Positions 25,460 to 36,691 of a DNA stretch of 64,000 nucleotides are shown here, piece by piece. Within the stretch, counting starts at the first letter, position 1, and each line of letters starts with the position of its first letter. The DNA comes from Leuctra nigra. Taxonomy: Eukaryota > Arthropoda > Insecta > Plecoptera > Leuctridae. Location of the stretch: assembly GCA_934045905.1 (NCBI GenBank), contig OW203769.1, positions 31,437,345 to 31,501,344 on the forward strand. The letters run 5' to 3'. The notes beneath the pieces were generated by a model, which ran no database searches, was not told where the DNA came from, and was given only the letters and a program-made list of their open reading frames with translations. The position numbers and the translations under genes are program-made.

Positions 25460-25518
25460 TATTAGAAGAGTAAAATTGCTGAAAAGCAAACGGCCAAGTT
25501 CGTTGATTACTCTATAGA
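25460..25518 (+). ncRNA. Loop-E hairpin repeat trapped between two Helitron-like copies
   Basis: TTAGAAGAGTAAAATTGC then TGAAAAGCAAACGGCC, AAGTTCG and GATTACTCTATAGACTAG. The conserved AGTA is mutated to AGTT and the following GATAG to TATAG, which suggests loss of constraint in this isolated copy. Confidence 0.45.
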
Positions 25519-26042
25519 CTAGGAAAACGCTCAGTGTAACGCGTTGATTGATAAACGAGCACCGATACGCGCTATACCTCTAATACCAATGCGTCACTTG
25601 AAATAAATTGTAATATTTTTAACGAATTTATTTTACTCTGGCAAAGATTTACTGAAGTTCAATAATATTTAAATTGATTCCCATCAATTTTTTATATGAC
25701 ATCCATTTATGGCGTCAAAAATATCAAAATCGTATTACTTTCATTTTTCTTTTAATTTACCTATCACTCATTAGAATCTAAGGTCATTTAGTGGAGAGTT
25801 GGGGTGGACAGGAAGTGACTTGGTTGAACTCAGCAGGGTGTCACGCGGTAATGTGTCATAAATAAAATAATCAACTTTTTGACTTGAATATTGCTGAAAA
25901 ACATTACAGGTCGAAATTAGAATGATATTAGTGTATGTTCAAAATTTCAGCTCGATTGGTCAGTCGGTGCGGCCAATATGGTGCGAACAAAATAAAACAG
26001 AAAGAGGCATAAGAGTCCCGTAGAAACGCTCGCTTCGCTAAC
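25512..26042 (-). mobile_element. Helitron-like element copy (short)
   Basis: On the plus strand it opens CTAGGAAAACGCTCAGTGTA and closes with ACGCTCGCTTCGCTAACTTA. It is thus the reverse orientation of the copy at 17378, reduced to about 530 bp. It contains AAAATTTCAGCTCGATTGG, a block shared with the copies at 33.7 and 47.1 kb. A structured hairpin (25460-25518) lies between it and the neighbouring opposite-strand copy. Confidence 0.5.
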
Positions 26043-26939
26043 TTAATAAACTAATGTCAGAACTTGAAGACGTATCAGCTCTTGTCTGAGTTGTCCACGT
26101 CACTTTCAAGTAGAGAAGTTGCCGAACAAGGATGACTTCTCAATACTGGATTGAATGCTTGACCATAGAAGAGTAACGCAACAGAAACGATCCGAAGTAT
26201 GTCCGTTACTCGATAGCTAGTTTAAGTATGATTACATGCGCATGCCGGAATTCAAATCTAATATCACTAGAGGGAGCCGTCATGTAAAACATGCCGCGCA
26301 CCAGTGGATGCGCGCGACGGCGTTCCCCACAGACAGACAGAACGGGGTAGAAAGTATAAGTATAATGATTTCAACTCGCAGATATTTTTTATTCATTTAG
26401 AGCAAAATACCTGAAAATTACAGAAGTTAGACACCGGCTAAAGACTCACGAGTCACTATTTAGAAGAGAAATTCAGTACAGAAAAGGGAAAACCTAAGTA
26501 TGCTCAATTTCTCGATAGCTAGGTTTAAGTATTATGAATTAAGTATGTTATACGTAAAGTTTAGTACCCACTTAGGTAATTTGATAGAATATAATTAATC
26601 CTAATTGCATGTCCCAATATGTAATTGTACCAATGCAGAAAATAATTATTAGAAGAGTAAAATAGCTGAAAGGCAAACGGCCAAGTATACGTTCATTACT
26701 CGATAGATAAACTAACATCAGAACTTGAAGACGTCTCCACGTCACTTTCAAGTAGAGAAGTTGCCGAACAATGGCGACTTCTCAATGCCGGCTGGAATGC
26801 AGCTCTATTACTTAGAAGAGTAACGCAACAGAAACGATCCGGAGTACGTTCCGTTACTCGATAGCTAGTTTAAGTATTATGAATTAAGTATGTTATACCT
26901 ACAAGTTAAGTACCTACTTAAGTAATTTAATAGAATGTA

Positions 26940-27765
26940 CCGGGTGGCCAAAAAAAACGCACATAGGGCGAGACAATGCTGTGACGACTCTACATCACAT
27001 ATCAGGCTGAAAATATCAGATAATATAAAAATCATACTATGGTTTGATGTTGGAAAGTTTCAAAAGTATCACGTTTGTAGGAAAAAGTTATAGCTGTTCT
27101 AATTTGGTTGTTGAAAGATCGATTATACGAGGCGCAAATAGCGCTTCTTCAGAAAACGTCAATTGGCCAGGACGTTGTTTATTAAAAAATACTAACGATA
27201 TCAAGCTGAAAGTTTCAAATTTTCTTCACAATATATTGTTTTCATAATTGTGTAAAAATTTCAATACCTTTGGATTAATGGAACGAAAGTTATGTTATAT
27301 TGAAGTTAATCTTAAAAGCAGAATATGCGAAAGATAATTTAACTTTTTCAAATTAAGGTGTGTAAGAAAACTTATGAAATCATCTCACGTATATTCTGCT
27401 TTTAAGCTCAACTTCAAGATACAACTTCTGTTACAATGATATAAATGTATTGAAACTTTTACCAACTTGATAAACAATATATTTTGAATAATATTTGAAA
27501 TTTTTCGCTTGATATCGTTAGTAGTTTTGAAGAAACAGTGTCATGGCCAATGGCTGTTTTCTGAACGTCGCTCCGTATAATCAATTTTGACAACCAAATT
27601 CTAGCAGCTGTAACTTTTTTCCTACGAAAGTAGTGTTTTTGAAACTTTCACACCTCAAACCTTAGTATGTTGTATATATTATGTGAAATTTTCAGCCTAA
27701 TTTGTGGAGTAGTATCGTCAGAGCGATGTCTCGCTCATTGTGCGTTCTTTTTTTGGGCCACCCGG
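26940..27765. mobile_element. Mariner-type foldback element with TA duplications, copy 2
   Basis: Same terminal motif as 10872 (CCGGGTGGCC), 826 bp, flanked by TA at 26938-26939 and 27766-27767. It is inserted in the linker of a structured-repeat unit: the text before (AATAGAATG) and after (TTTACTTATCCAAATTGCAT) is contiguous in sister units. Confidence 0.85.
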
Positions 27766-28149
27766 TATTTACTTATCCAAATTGCATGTTTACCCATGTA
27801 GGTACTACCAAATGAAGAACATACTAAGTATTAGAAGAGTAAAATATCTGAAAGGCAAACGGCCAAGTACGTTTGATTACTCGATAGATAAACTACTAAT
27901 AGAACTTGAAGACGGCTCAGTTCTTACTGAGTTGTCACTCTCAAGTAGAGAAGTTGCCGACCAATGGTGACGTCTCAATACCGACATGAATGGGCTCTGT
28001 ATTAGAAGAGTAACGCAACAGAAACGATCCGAAGTACGTTCCGTTACTCGATAGCTAGTTTAATAAGCTTTTTATAACTACAAGTTAAGTACCTATTTAG
28101 GTAATTTGAGAGAATATAATACATTTAAGTGCATATTTACCAATATGTA

Positions 28150-28355
28150 CACTTGGCACAACAAAAATCGATCATTCAATAAATCTGATTGACTGAATGT
28201 TCGATCGCACCATCAGAAGTGAGTCCAAGCGATCTCCTCGGCTCAATCTAGTAGGTGCCTCATATTTCAATGATAATAACAAGCTTTGATTGGTTGGAAC
28301 ATGACCAGCAGTCATTCACTTTTGTTCACCGATCAATTGCCGTTGTGCCGAGTTG
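28150..28355. mobile_element. CACTC-type MITE, diverged copy in structured array
   Basis: Inverted ends CACTTGGCACAAC and GTTGTGCCGAGTTG, TA at 28148-28149. The central CAATGATAATAACAAGCTTTG is the family core. It sits in the linker after ACCAATATG, between two structured-repeat units. Confidence 0.65.
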
Positions 28356-28719
28356 ACCTACCAAAAGCAGAACGTACTCATTCATTAGAAGAGTAAATTT
28401 TATGAAAGGCAAACGGCCGAGTACGTTTATTACTCGATAGATAAACTAATAGAACTTGAAGACGTATCAGCTCTTACTGAGTTGTCACTTTCAAGTAGAG
28501 AAGTTGCCGACCAATGGCGACTTCTCAAGAAGTCAAGACCTATTTGAATGCTACTCTATTAGAAGAGTAACGCAACAGAAACGATCCGAAGTACGTTCCG
28601 TTACTCGATAGCTAGTTTAAGTATTATTAATGAAGTATTTTATACCTACAAGTTAAGTACCTACTTAGGTAATTTGATAGAATATAATTACTTATACAAA
28701 TTCCATGTTTACCAATGTA

Positions 28720-28932
28720 CACTCAAACCAATAAAAATATGGTCTACTCGAAAAGAAAAGGCTTGGCTGCTGGTAAGGATCCTTGACAATCAATCCTTGT
28801 TATTATCAATGAAATTAGAGCTCACCTACTGGAGGTAAATACTGCGTTAACACAGCTTTCATGGGATGATGCCATCAAACCTTAATCAGCCAATCAATTT
28901 TTTTCGAGTGCCGATTTTTATTGGTTTGAGTG
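28720..28932. mobile_element. CACTC-type MITE in structured array
   Basis: Ends CACTCAAACCAATAAAAAT and ATTTTTATTGGTTTGAGTG, flanked by TA at 28718-28719 and 28933-28934. The core is shared with 42443 and 61368 (GATCCTTGACAATCAATCCT). The host linker text ACCAATG...CCAAATGAAGAAC resumes after it. Confidence 0.82.
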
Positions 28933-29270
28933 TACCAAATGAAGAACACAGTCATTATTAGAAGAGTAAAATAGCTGAAAGGCAAGTGGCCAAGTACGTT
29001 TGATTACTCGATAGATAAACTAATGTTAGAACTTGAAGACGTCTCCACGTCACTTTCAAGTAGAGAAGTTGCCGAACAATGGCGACGTCTCAAGACATGT
29101 TTGTATCGGTGACCATTAGAAGAGTAACGCAACAGAAACGATCCGAAGTATGTCCGTTACTCGATAGCTAGTTTAAGTATTATTAATTAAGTATGTTATA
29201 CTTACAAGTTAAGGACCTATTTAGGTAATTTGATATAATATAATTACTTAACCAAATTACTTGTTTACCA

Positions 29271-31341
29271 ATTCGCGTTTTCGAGCAAAGGGGGCACACT
29301 CTAGTGTGAGAAAGTATAAGTGCTATAGATGCAATCGTTTTCGTTTCGGCCGCCAATTTATTGATGTTATCAATGTAATTTTGATCAAAAAGGCAGTATT
29401 TAATATCTTCAGAAATGAACCACAATTATGGTAAGGAATCTGGTGAAAATGATAAAATTAAGTAATAGTGGAGTCAAGATGTCCTATATAATGGCAAATT
29501 AGTGCATTTGTGATACCTTTCGTAGAAATGGGTACCCTTACTAATTCGAGTATGAGGAATCCAAAAATCAATGGCACCAACCTGAGAAATTAATACTTTC
29601 TGCGTAATTAGCATAATTAGCATAATTAATAAACATAGATAAAAAATATATACAATTTTAAAATATGGTCTTTATGAGTATCCATCGAAAGCTCGTCATG
29701 TCTACAATCCATATAAATCATAAAAAGTTAATTTTTTTCATTCACATAATAATTAAGCGCATTATTATTTATTTTATAAAAATCGCCATTCAACAAAAAA
29801 TTTTAAATGACCCTCTCAGATTTTGATAAAACTTGGTAGCATTAGTCACAAGCCCAAAGTAAAACATAAGTATTTTTTGGTTTGTCCATTTATTGATAAT
29901 TTTTGGATTTCCAGGCCCTCAAATAATCAAAATTTTGGTTTCCAAATTCCTTCACTTGAACTGTTCTGACTTTTACACCGTTTAAGTCAGAAGATTCGTC
30001 TTTTTTAAATTTGGTTAAACTAATTATTGGGTACTTATTATAGTATGGTCATTTAGGGGGGGAAAAGTCAAAATTTTGGCTTCCAAAATGCCTATTCACA
30101 AAAACGTATTTTGTGTTGTCATATGTGTGTTGTACATTTATAGCTTTCCCCTACTCCTTTCTTTCATAAACTAATATTTCTCTCCATATATGCGCTCCGT
30201 GCAAACCGTGCGCCGTGTACCCACATGGAGCGGGGGGGGTCATCATTTTGTTTCTCTCGATCGTAATTTCTAGGATACAAATAATTGATATTTGGTCACC
30301 CTACAAATAACCCTGAATATTGGGAAATTCGTCCTCACCCCCCTTAAGAAATGAGTCTGAATTTATCATGCCCCCCCCCCCCCCCCTTCCTTAACACAGA
30401 AAAGTGTTTTGACATTAAGTACCCATTGGCCATTGATTTGATAACAAAATTCCTTTCTTGTGTACATTTAACCCATATTTCATCATAATGCATTGAAAAT
30501 TAGAAGAAATCCGTTTTTGTGAATAGGCATTTTGGAAGCCAAAATTTTGACTTTTCAAATGACCTTAAATGACCATACTATAATAAGTACCAAATAATTA
30601 GTTTAACCAAATTTAAAAAAGACGAATCTTCTGACTTGAACGGCGTAAAAGTCAGAACAGTTCAAGTGAAGGAATTTGGAAACCAAAATTTTGATTATTT
30701 GATGGCCTGGAAATCCAAAAATACTCAATAAATGGACAAACCAAAAAATACGTATGTTTTACTTTGGGCTTGTGACTAATGCTACCAAGTTTTATCAAAA
30801 TCTGAGAGGATCATTTTAAGCTTTTTGTTGAATGGCGATTTTTATAAAATATTTAATTATACGGTTAATTATTATGTGAATGAAAAAATTTAACTTTTTA
30901 TGATTTATATGGATTGTAGACATGACGTGCTTTCGATGGATACTCATAAAGACCATATTATAAAATTATATATATTTTTTATCTATGTTTATTAATTATG
31001 CTAATTATGCTAATAACGCAGAAAGTATTAATTTCTTAGGTTGGTGCCATTGATTTTTGGATTCCTCATACTCGAATTAGTAAGGGTACCAATTTTCACG
31101 AAAGGTATCACAAATGCACTAATTTTAGACATCTTTACTCCACTATAATAACAAAGTAATAACGTAAATCACACAACTCACAAGTTATTACCCCTTCACT
31201 GACATTTCGATTCCGTTATGACGCCATGACACCAAACAACGTCAACAAACCAATGCGCGTCACTGCGCATGACACTTAAGTGTCATGGTGGTTATAGCGG
31301 CCTGGAAAGTGCTGCCATCTGGTCAGCCCGAAAACGCGAAT
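29271..31341. mobile_element. ATTCGCGTTTTCG-ended element carrying a nested foldback
   Basis: Ends ATTCGCGTTTTCG and AAAACGCGAAT. A 379-bp relative lacking the insert is at 63415-63793 in reverse orientation. The insert (29467-31145) interrupts the text GTAAT|AACAAAGTAATAACG, which is continuous in that relative. It lies in the linker of a structured-repeat unit, after TTGTTTACCA. Confidence 0.75.
29467..31145. mobile_element. Long foldback element, about 0.63-kb arms
   Basis: Starts AGTGGAGTCAAGATGTC; the matching end is GACATCTTTACTCCACT. The arms (about 29467-30100 and 30520-31145) are inverted copies with scattered differences, separated by about 420 bp holding a C homopolymer near 30370-30386 and a GGAGCGGGGGGGG run. 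No coding frame is supported. Confidence 0.75.
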
Positions 31342-31858
31342 ACTTACGTACCCAATTAAGAACACACTTATTATTAGAAGAGTAAAATAGCTGAAAGGCA
31401 AGCGGTGAAGTACATTTAATTACTCGATAGATAAACTAACATCAGAACTTGAAGACGTCTCCACATCACTTTCAAGCAGAGAAGTTGCCGAACAATGGCG
31501 ACTTCTCAATGGCGGTATGAATCGGTGATCATTAGAAGAGTAACGCAACAGAAACGATCCGGAGTATGTCCGTTCTCGATACTCGATAGCTAGTTTAAGT
31601 CTACGCATTTATTATTATTTTCAAGCAAAATACTTGAAGATTTCAGAAGTACAGATCACAATATAATAGAGAAATTCAGTACAGAAAAGGAAACCCCTAA
31701 GTATGCTTAATTTCTCGATAGCTTGATTTAAGTATTATGAATTGAGTATGTTATACTTACAAGTTAAGAACCTACTTAGGTAATTTGATAGAATATAATT
31801 ACTTATAAATTGCATGTTTATCGATAATGTACAATATGTCGAAAAAAATTATTAGTAG

Positions 31859-32013
31859 CAGCCTCATGCTCAAAAGAATGACCAGATGTATCGACGCAAG
31901 TGTCCAGAGTCTTCTGGATTCCGTCCATAAGATTGGCTTACGGTCTTGTGGTGTTGAGGACTGACATCCGCAAATATCTACTTGCAGACGCAACTTGATT
32001 TGAGCATGAGGCT
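31859..32013. mobile_element. Hairpin MITE abutting a structured-repeat hairpin
   Basis: Ends CAGCCTCATGCTCAAA and TTTGAGCATGAGGCTG, 155 bp, with CGGTCTTGTGG/CCATAAGATTGG in the centre. The right end touches AAAAGAGTAAAATAGC, the start of the next loop-E hairpin, which has lost its TTAG leader. Confidence 0.7.
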
Positions 32014-32339
32014 GTAAAAGAGTAAAATAGCTGAAAGGCAAACGGCCAAGCACGTTGATCACTCTAGAGATAAACTAAGACATATCAGCTCTTGTCCGAG
32101 TTGTCCACGTCACTTTCAAGTGGAGAAGTTGCCGAACAAGGCGACTTCTCAATTACGGTAAGAATGCGATGTCATTAAAAGAGTAACGCAACAGAAACGA
32201 TCCGGAGTACGTTCCGTTACTCGATAGCTAGTTTAAGTCTACATTCGCTTATCAACTCGCATAGCTATTATTCATTTCAAGCAAATTACGTTAAGATTTC
32301 GTGGACTCAATAATTTGTTATTTTACGACGTACGAGCTA

Positions 32340-33005
32340 AGTTAAAAACTGTGTAATAATAATCGACCAATATCAATTTTCCCCATCCAACCAATGTCGG
32401 GTTGGGGGGTGGAGGTAGCTCCACCGTCCTCTAGGGCCTCCTGGGATGCCGAAACCGGCCGGCCATTCCGACTTCTTCCCCGTTGTCTTCTTCTCAATCG
32501 TCTTCACTATCCTCTGATTCCATAATCAATTCCTTCCATCTTTCTCTATATTCCCACCATGTCTCTCTTCTTACTCACCCCAATATCCGCTTCTCCGCAA
32601 CATCCTCTTCAATAATAACATTACATATTTTGCTTCATTTAGTTTCTTAAAAGTTAAACTATTCATATTTTTTTGACAAGGTATAATCGGTGTGAAGATT
32701 TGGTTTTCAAGGTTGTATCGTATTATTTTCAATTGTTGTTTCCTTGAAATCATCGCGGCGTTACGTTATTTGCATTAATTGATCGCCGTCATCGCAGTCA
32801 TAATCGTGTAAGCATGTGTAAGATTAGAATTAAGTATTGTAAGTTGACAAACGGTCAACCGGTCCGGCTAGCCGATTGAGAAATTTATAGCCTTAGTATG
32901 TCTGGTTAGGCAGTGAATGAAATTATGTAATTTAATTTATGAATTGTCTTACCCCCTGACCCAAATAATATTTGGAACCAGGGTTTGGAAATAGAAATAA
33001 AAAAA
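32340..33005 (+). mobile_element. Possible 3' end of a 5'-truncated non-LTR retrotransposon
   Basis: A GC-rich block (GGGTTGGGGGGTGGAGGTAG, GAAACCGGCCGGCCATTCCG) is followed by 3'-UTR-like sequence ending CCCCTGACCCAAATAATATT, AGGGTTTGGAAATAG and AAATAAAAAAAA at 33004. The A-rich end and sudden change in composition fit a LINE tail. No reverse-transcriptase frame is visible. Confidence 0.35.
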
Positions 33006-33118
33006 AGTTGACATTCCGGTTGATATTCTCATTTTGAGCTTTATCAGTAAAATAACAAATCTACAAAATATCCCATTGCATGCGTTTCACTTTACTTTAT
33101 TATCTCATTCCAAACGGA

Positions 33119-33241
33119 ACTCTATTCCATAACTCCACAAAATACGATTCTGCTGGAAACCGATTCAAGGCCGTATAGATTAGCATTGCCCCGAATCGGA
33201 TTCCATCTGAATCGGGAACATTAAAGTTATAGAATAGGGCC
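33119..33241. mobile_element. Hairpin MITE, ATTCTATAAC family, diverged
   Basis: Ends ACTCTATTCCATAACT and AGTTATAGAATAGGGC, inner CCGATTC with GAATCGG. Arms are less perfect than at 2715. Confidence 0.5.
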
Positions 33242-33690
33242 TTTTAAGACGACTGGGTAGTGAGTTTGACCTTGAAGAGTTTTTAATCGATTTTTATCAA
33301 TATCTTTCACCAATGTAATTGTTATCAAAATAAGACTTTGTACGCGTCTTCAGAACTGTCAATGAAAATTATTTCAGAGCTTGTAATGGTTTATTTGATA
33401 TACTTTGCCCTACAGGATGTTTAGTGCCCGAAATTAGTAAAATTATGGTACTAAACATCTGTTGGACAAAATAAAACTAATAACTTATTTCAAGCTTTGA
33501 AATTATTTTCATCGAACTGTTCTGAATACTCGTACAAAGCCTAATTTTTGTTTTTAACAATTACATTGGTAAAAGATATTGATAAAAATCGATTAAAAAA
33601 CTCTTTAAGGCCACGCTCACTACTAAGCCCTCTTAATCGGGAGAGAAGCGTGGTTTTTCCTAAATATTCATTTTCCCTGTAGGTAGTTAC

Positions 33691-35015
33691 TAGGAAAACG
33701 CTCAGTGTAACGCGTTGATGAGCGAGCACGGGTACGTGCAAATTCTCGAACCGGAAATGCGTACACAACGCACAGAAAACATATACATCCATATGGAATT
33801 GATTATGATATCAACTTAAAAGTGTATGCTTTTCATCGAAACTTTAAAATAGCATCTAAGCACCTGGTTCATAAAGCAAATCAGAATCAATTTTCAATTG
33901 GCACTGGAAAACATTCATTTCGATACTTCATTACTGACAGATATTAAAAATGTAAATAACTTCATACGTTCTTAACTGATTGGGATGAAATTTTGTAAAA
34001 TAAGAGACAATATTGGTCTTAATGATCATGCAAAATATGAGTTTGATCAGAATTATCGAAGACCGTTTTCATTTTTCAGCCTATCAGGAGATATTTATTT
34101 AAATTTTAACCAATGAATCTGAGTAACGCGTTGATGAGCGAGCACGGATACGCGCAACACCTCGAACCGAAATTCTGTCTATCGAAAATGTCATTAAAAG
34201 CCAATAATTCTAAAATTTCGCCACAGATTTGTATAGAAATCTCAAAACATTCCTAAAATATTGGTCCAAATAACCATGCAAAGCTTTAAGTTGATCAATT
34301 GAACCTTTATGATTGAACTGTTCCGTGTTAATTTTCAAAAATCACAGGATCTCCTTCAAAAAATATACCTGAGACCACTCATATGATATAAGTGTGTCTA
34401 CACAATATCAGATCGACTGTTGAACGGTCATTATCAGTTTCATTTGCGTTTGAAAGTTTCTGCTCTAACTACCTTGCCTTGAACTGAAGAGTCGAAGTCG
34501 CCGTGAATTTGACAGCCAACACGCTAATAGTCCGTAAAATGTCAATAACGTTTGGATTTAAACACAGATTAGTATGAAAATTGTCAAAAATGCAGATAAT
34601 GTTGGACCCAACCATCATGCGAAGTTATAAGTTGATCGTTCAATCGGTTATAGTTTAAATTTCTAAAAACACAGGAAAGATGGTTTTAAATTTTAACCAA
34701 TGGGAGGATTTGGCTGAAACTTTGTTTGATTGGGTACAATGTTGGGGGTAATGACTTGTCAAAATTTCAATTTGATCAAAACAACCAATCGAAAGTTAAT
34801 TTTTTTTAAATTTGAACCAATCAATGGATTTCAAAAAAATTAGGGTCTGCAACAATCAGAAATGTTACGTACATGTGTGCAAAATTTCAGCTCGATCGAA
34901 GAAAAACTCTGACCTGTATATCGTCAGTAACAGAAAAAAAAAAAACAAAAAAAAAAAAAAAACAGAGGTCCGTGCCAAAAGAGCCAAATGGAGACGCTCG
35001 CTTCGCTCGCTCAAT
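33691..35015 (-). mobile_element. Helitron-like element copy, probably composite
   Basis: Plus-strand start CTAGGAAAACGCTCAGTGTA, end CGCTCGCTTCGCTCGCTCAA. A second internal start-like block (GAGTAACGCGTTGATGAGCG) occurs near 34122, so two partial copies seem joined. Reading on the minus strand, the insertion lies between A and T, as known for Helitrons. Body blocks match 17378-19454 in inverse order. A poly-A stretch interrupted by C (34937-34962) precedes the terminal palindrome. Confidence 0.55.
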
Positions 35016-36057
35016 AATCTGTCGTCAATATATATCAATATTCAAATTTTACAAATGGTGTCAGAAACAGGATTTCCACAATTATTGTCAGCAGTGGGAT
35101 AAATCTGCACAGGTGGTGAAATACACAAGATCTCAGTAACAAACAGCTCTCGGGATGCAGAATATCTTCAAACTGTATTATCCAAGCAGCGTAGGTATTA
35201 ATGTTTCGATGTGATCTCTGTTGTGCGTAATATCTTTGTTGTCATAGCAACTTGAGATGTCTTGAGCTTGATAATGCTATATAGTGCCGTACCGACCACG
35301 ACGAAACCAGTTGTGTAATTATTGAGTTATTTGTATTCTTGCAATCAGCATCATTCATTTGTCTTATCAAGAAGGCGCAAAGACCCCGTGAACACTATTC
35401 GAGAAAATAAGGAACACAACTGACCTCTGGTGGATTTTGTGGTACTAGGTAAATGGCGGCTATCAAGGGCGCATTTGTATAAATATAAATACAAATATTT
35501 GATATAGTTGTTTGTTATGGCCAAGAAAGTAAATTTATAGCTAAATATCAATTTCATTTGTTTTTGTTTTTTTCACTGCTTTATGGAAACACAAAATGTA
35601 AAAACAAATAAATTAATATGTGGACCTGATAGTAGCCATCTTGCCAGAAGTGACTTCATCACGTATCACTTATTTGTGGGAATTGAACTTGACTTTTGAC
35701 GAATTCCTCGAAACAGGTTGTAAGTTGATGCTTTTTGCTTCGGTGCGGCAGAGTTCTTGTCACATTTTGTTGCATATTCCACTATGTTGTGCATGTACCT
35801 AGATGTTCGCTCGATATGTTAGATATTCTCTGTATAATCTACGTTGTGCCATTGTTATTTATGTACCTTACATTTTACCCAACATCATACCTTTTATATT
35901 TAGCATTCGTTTCTCCAAATATGTGAGTTTCTAGGATCAGTGGGTTATCATTTTTATGTGAAAACCGCTTAAATCTGGTATTTGAAAACATATCTTGAGA
36001 CTCTGTCTTCCATTCATCTTCCATCTTAGAATAGATCCAATGTTCGGTTTTCTTATT
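34100..36057. other. Intergenic or intronic stretch
   Basis: After the Helitron-like copy ends at 35015 I see only AT-rich DNA to 36057. If the kinase gene continues to lower coordinates this could be intron. No exon with a FEPTD-like motif was found. Confidence 0.4.
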
Positions 36058-36270
36058 TTACACCGCAAAATTTCCTATAAAATCTTTTATACAATCATTT
36101 ATAAAAGCTTTTATAAAATTAATTTTATGGAATCCTTTGAATCAAATTTGAAGGCCGTTTACACGATAACATTTTATTTTATGAAAGTCAACCAGGGCCC
36201 TGATTCTATAACTCCATTGCGACCGCTTAGCAATTATTTCAATGTTAATCCTTATGGAAGAAATTGCTAA

Positions 36271-36688
36271 AGTGGGTATTACACTATGCAATTCAAGTTG
36301 GCCAACTCAAATCTTCCAGATTCAAATTGTCCCAATTCAAATCTTGCTTTTGTTTCTCAATTGCATGGTTTGAGGTTAGGTTAGTTTTATGTTTTTTCAT
36401 AACAATCGACCTAAACAGCAATTAGCATTCAATTGTTCTGTTAATATGTGATCTTTATACATAATCATGATTAAACATTACGAAGTTGTGTTCTCTGTTT
36501 CGATATTTGTTTCAATACTAGTGTCTATTCATCTCAAATTGTCCAATTGCAGTTGGGAAAATAGAACCGGTTCTAAATCAAGAATTTTCAAGATTTGGAT
36601 TTTTCTTGTCTATCACACTAGCCAAATTGGCCAATTCTAATCGGCAGATTTGAATTGCCCAACTGAATTGTGTAGTGTAATACCCACT
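36271..36688. mobile_element. Harbinger-type MITE flanked by TAA (418 bp)
   Basis: Ends AGTGGGTATTACAC and GTGTAATACCCACT, flanked by TAA at 36268-36270 and 36689-36691. Three-base TAA/TTA duplications are typical of PIF/Harbinger elements. Inner inverted blocks include AATTCAAGTTGGCCAA and its partner TTGGCCAATTCTAATC. Confidence 0.78.
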
Positions 36689-36691
36689 TAA

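Larger units (their letters stand above)
26164..32228 (+). ncRNA. Tandem array of loop-E hairpin repeats, at least fifteen copies
   Basis: Copies at 26164-26218, 26460-26520, 26648-26706, 26812-26868, 27831-27887, 28002-28058, 28384-28440, 28559-28615, 28958-29014, 29116-29170, 31373-31430, 31532-31590, 31667-31733, 32013-32070 and 32174-32228. From 26648 on the two types alternate: GAGTAAAAT...CTGAAAGGC...TTACTC, then about 100-130 nt later GAGTAACG...CAGAAACG...CGTTACTC. After subtracting inserted elements the period is about 340-360 bp. All copies are on the plus strand. Inner stems vary in a paired way (GGC/GCC, AGG/CCT). The copy at 32013 has AGCA in place of AGTA. Confidence 0.55.

Noticed and set aside
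31420..31608. Minus-strand frame across a structured-repeat unit
   Set aside because: It reads through the hairpins on the antisense strand and is interrupted in sister units.
4705..32228. Hairpins as hammerhead, twister, pistol, HDV-like or hairpin ribozymes
   Set aside because: The hallmark cores (for example CTGANGA with GAAA, or the twister and hairpin-ribozyme conserved strands) are absent. The only match is the general loop-E motif.
4705..32228. Hairpins as microRNA precursors or a CRISPR array
   Set aside because: Stems are about 8 bp with a large internal loop, too short for typical precursors. The unit is not a direct repeat with unique spacers, and the DNA is eukaryotic.
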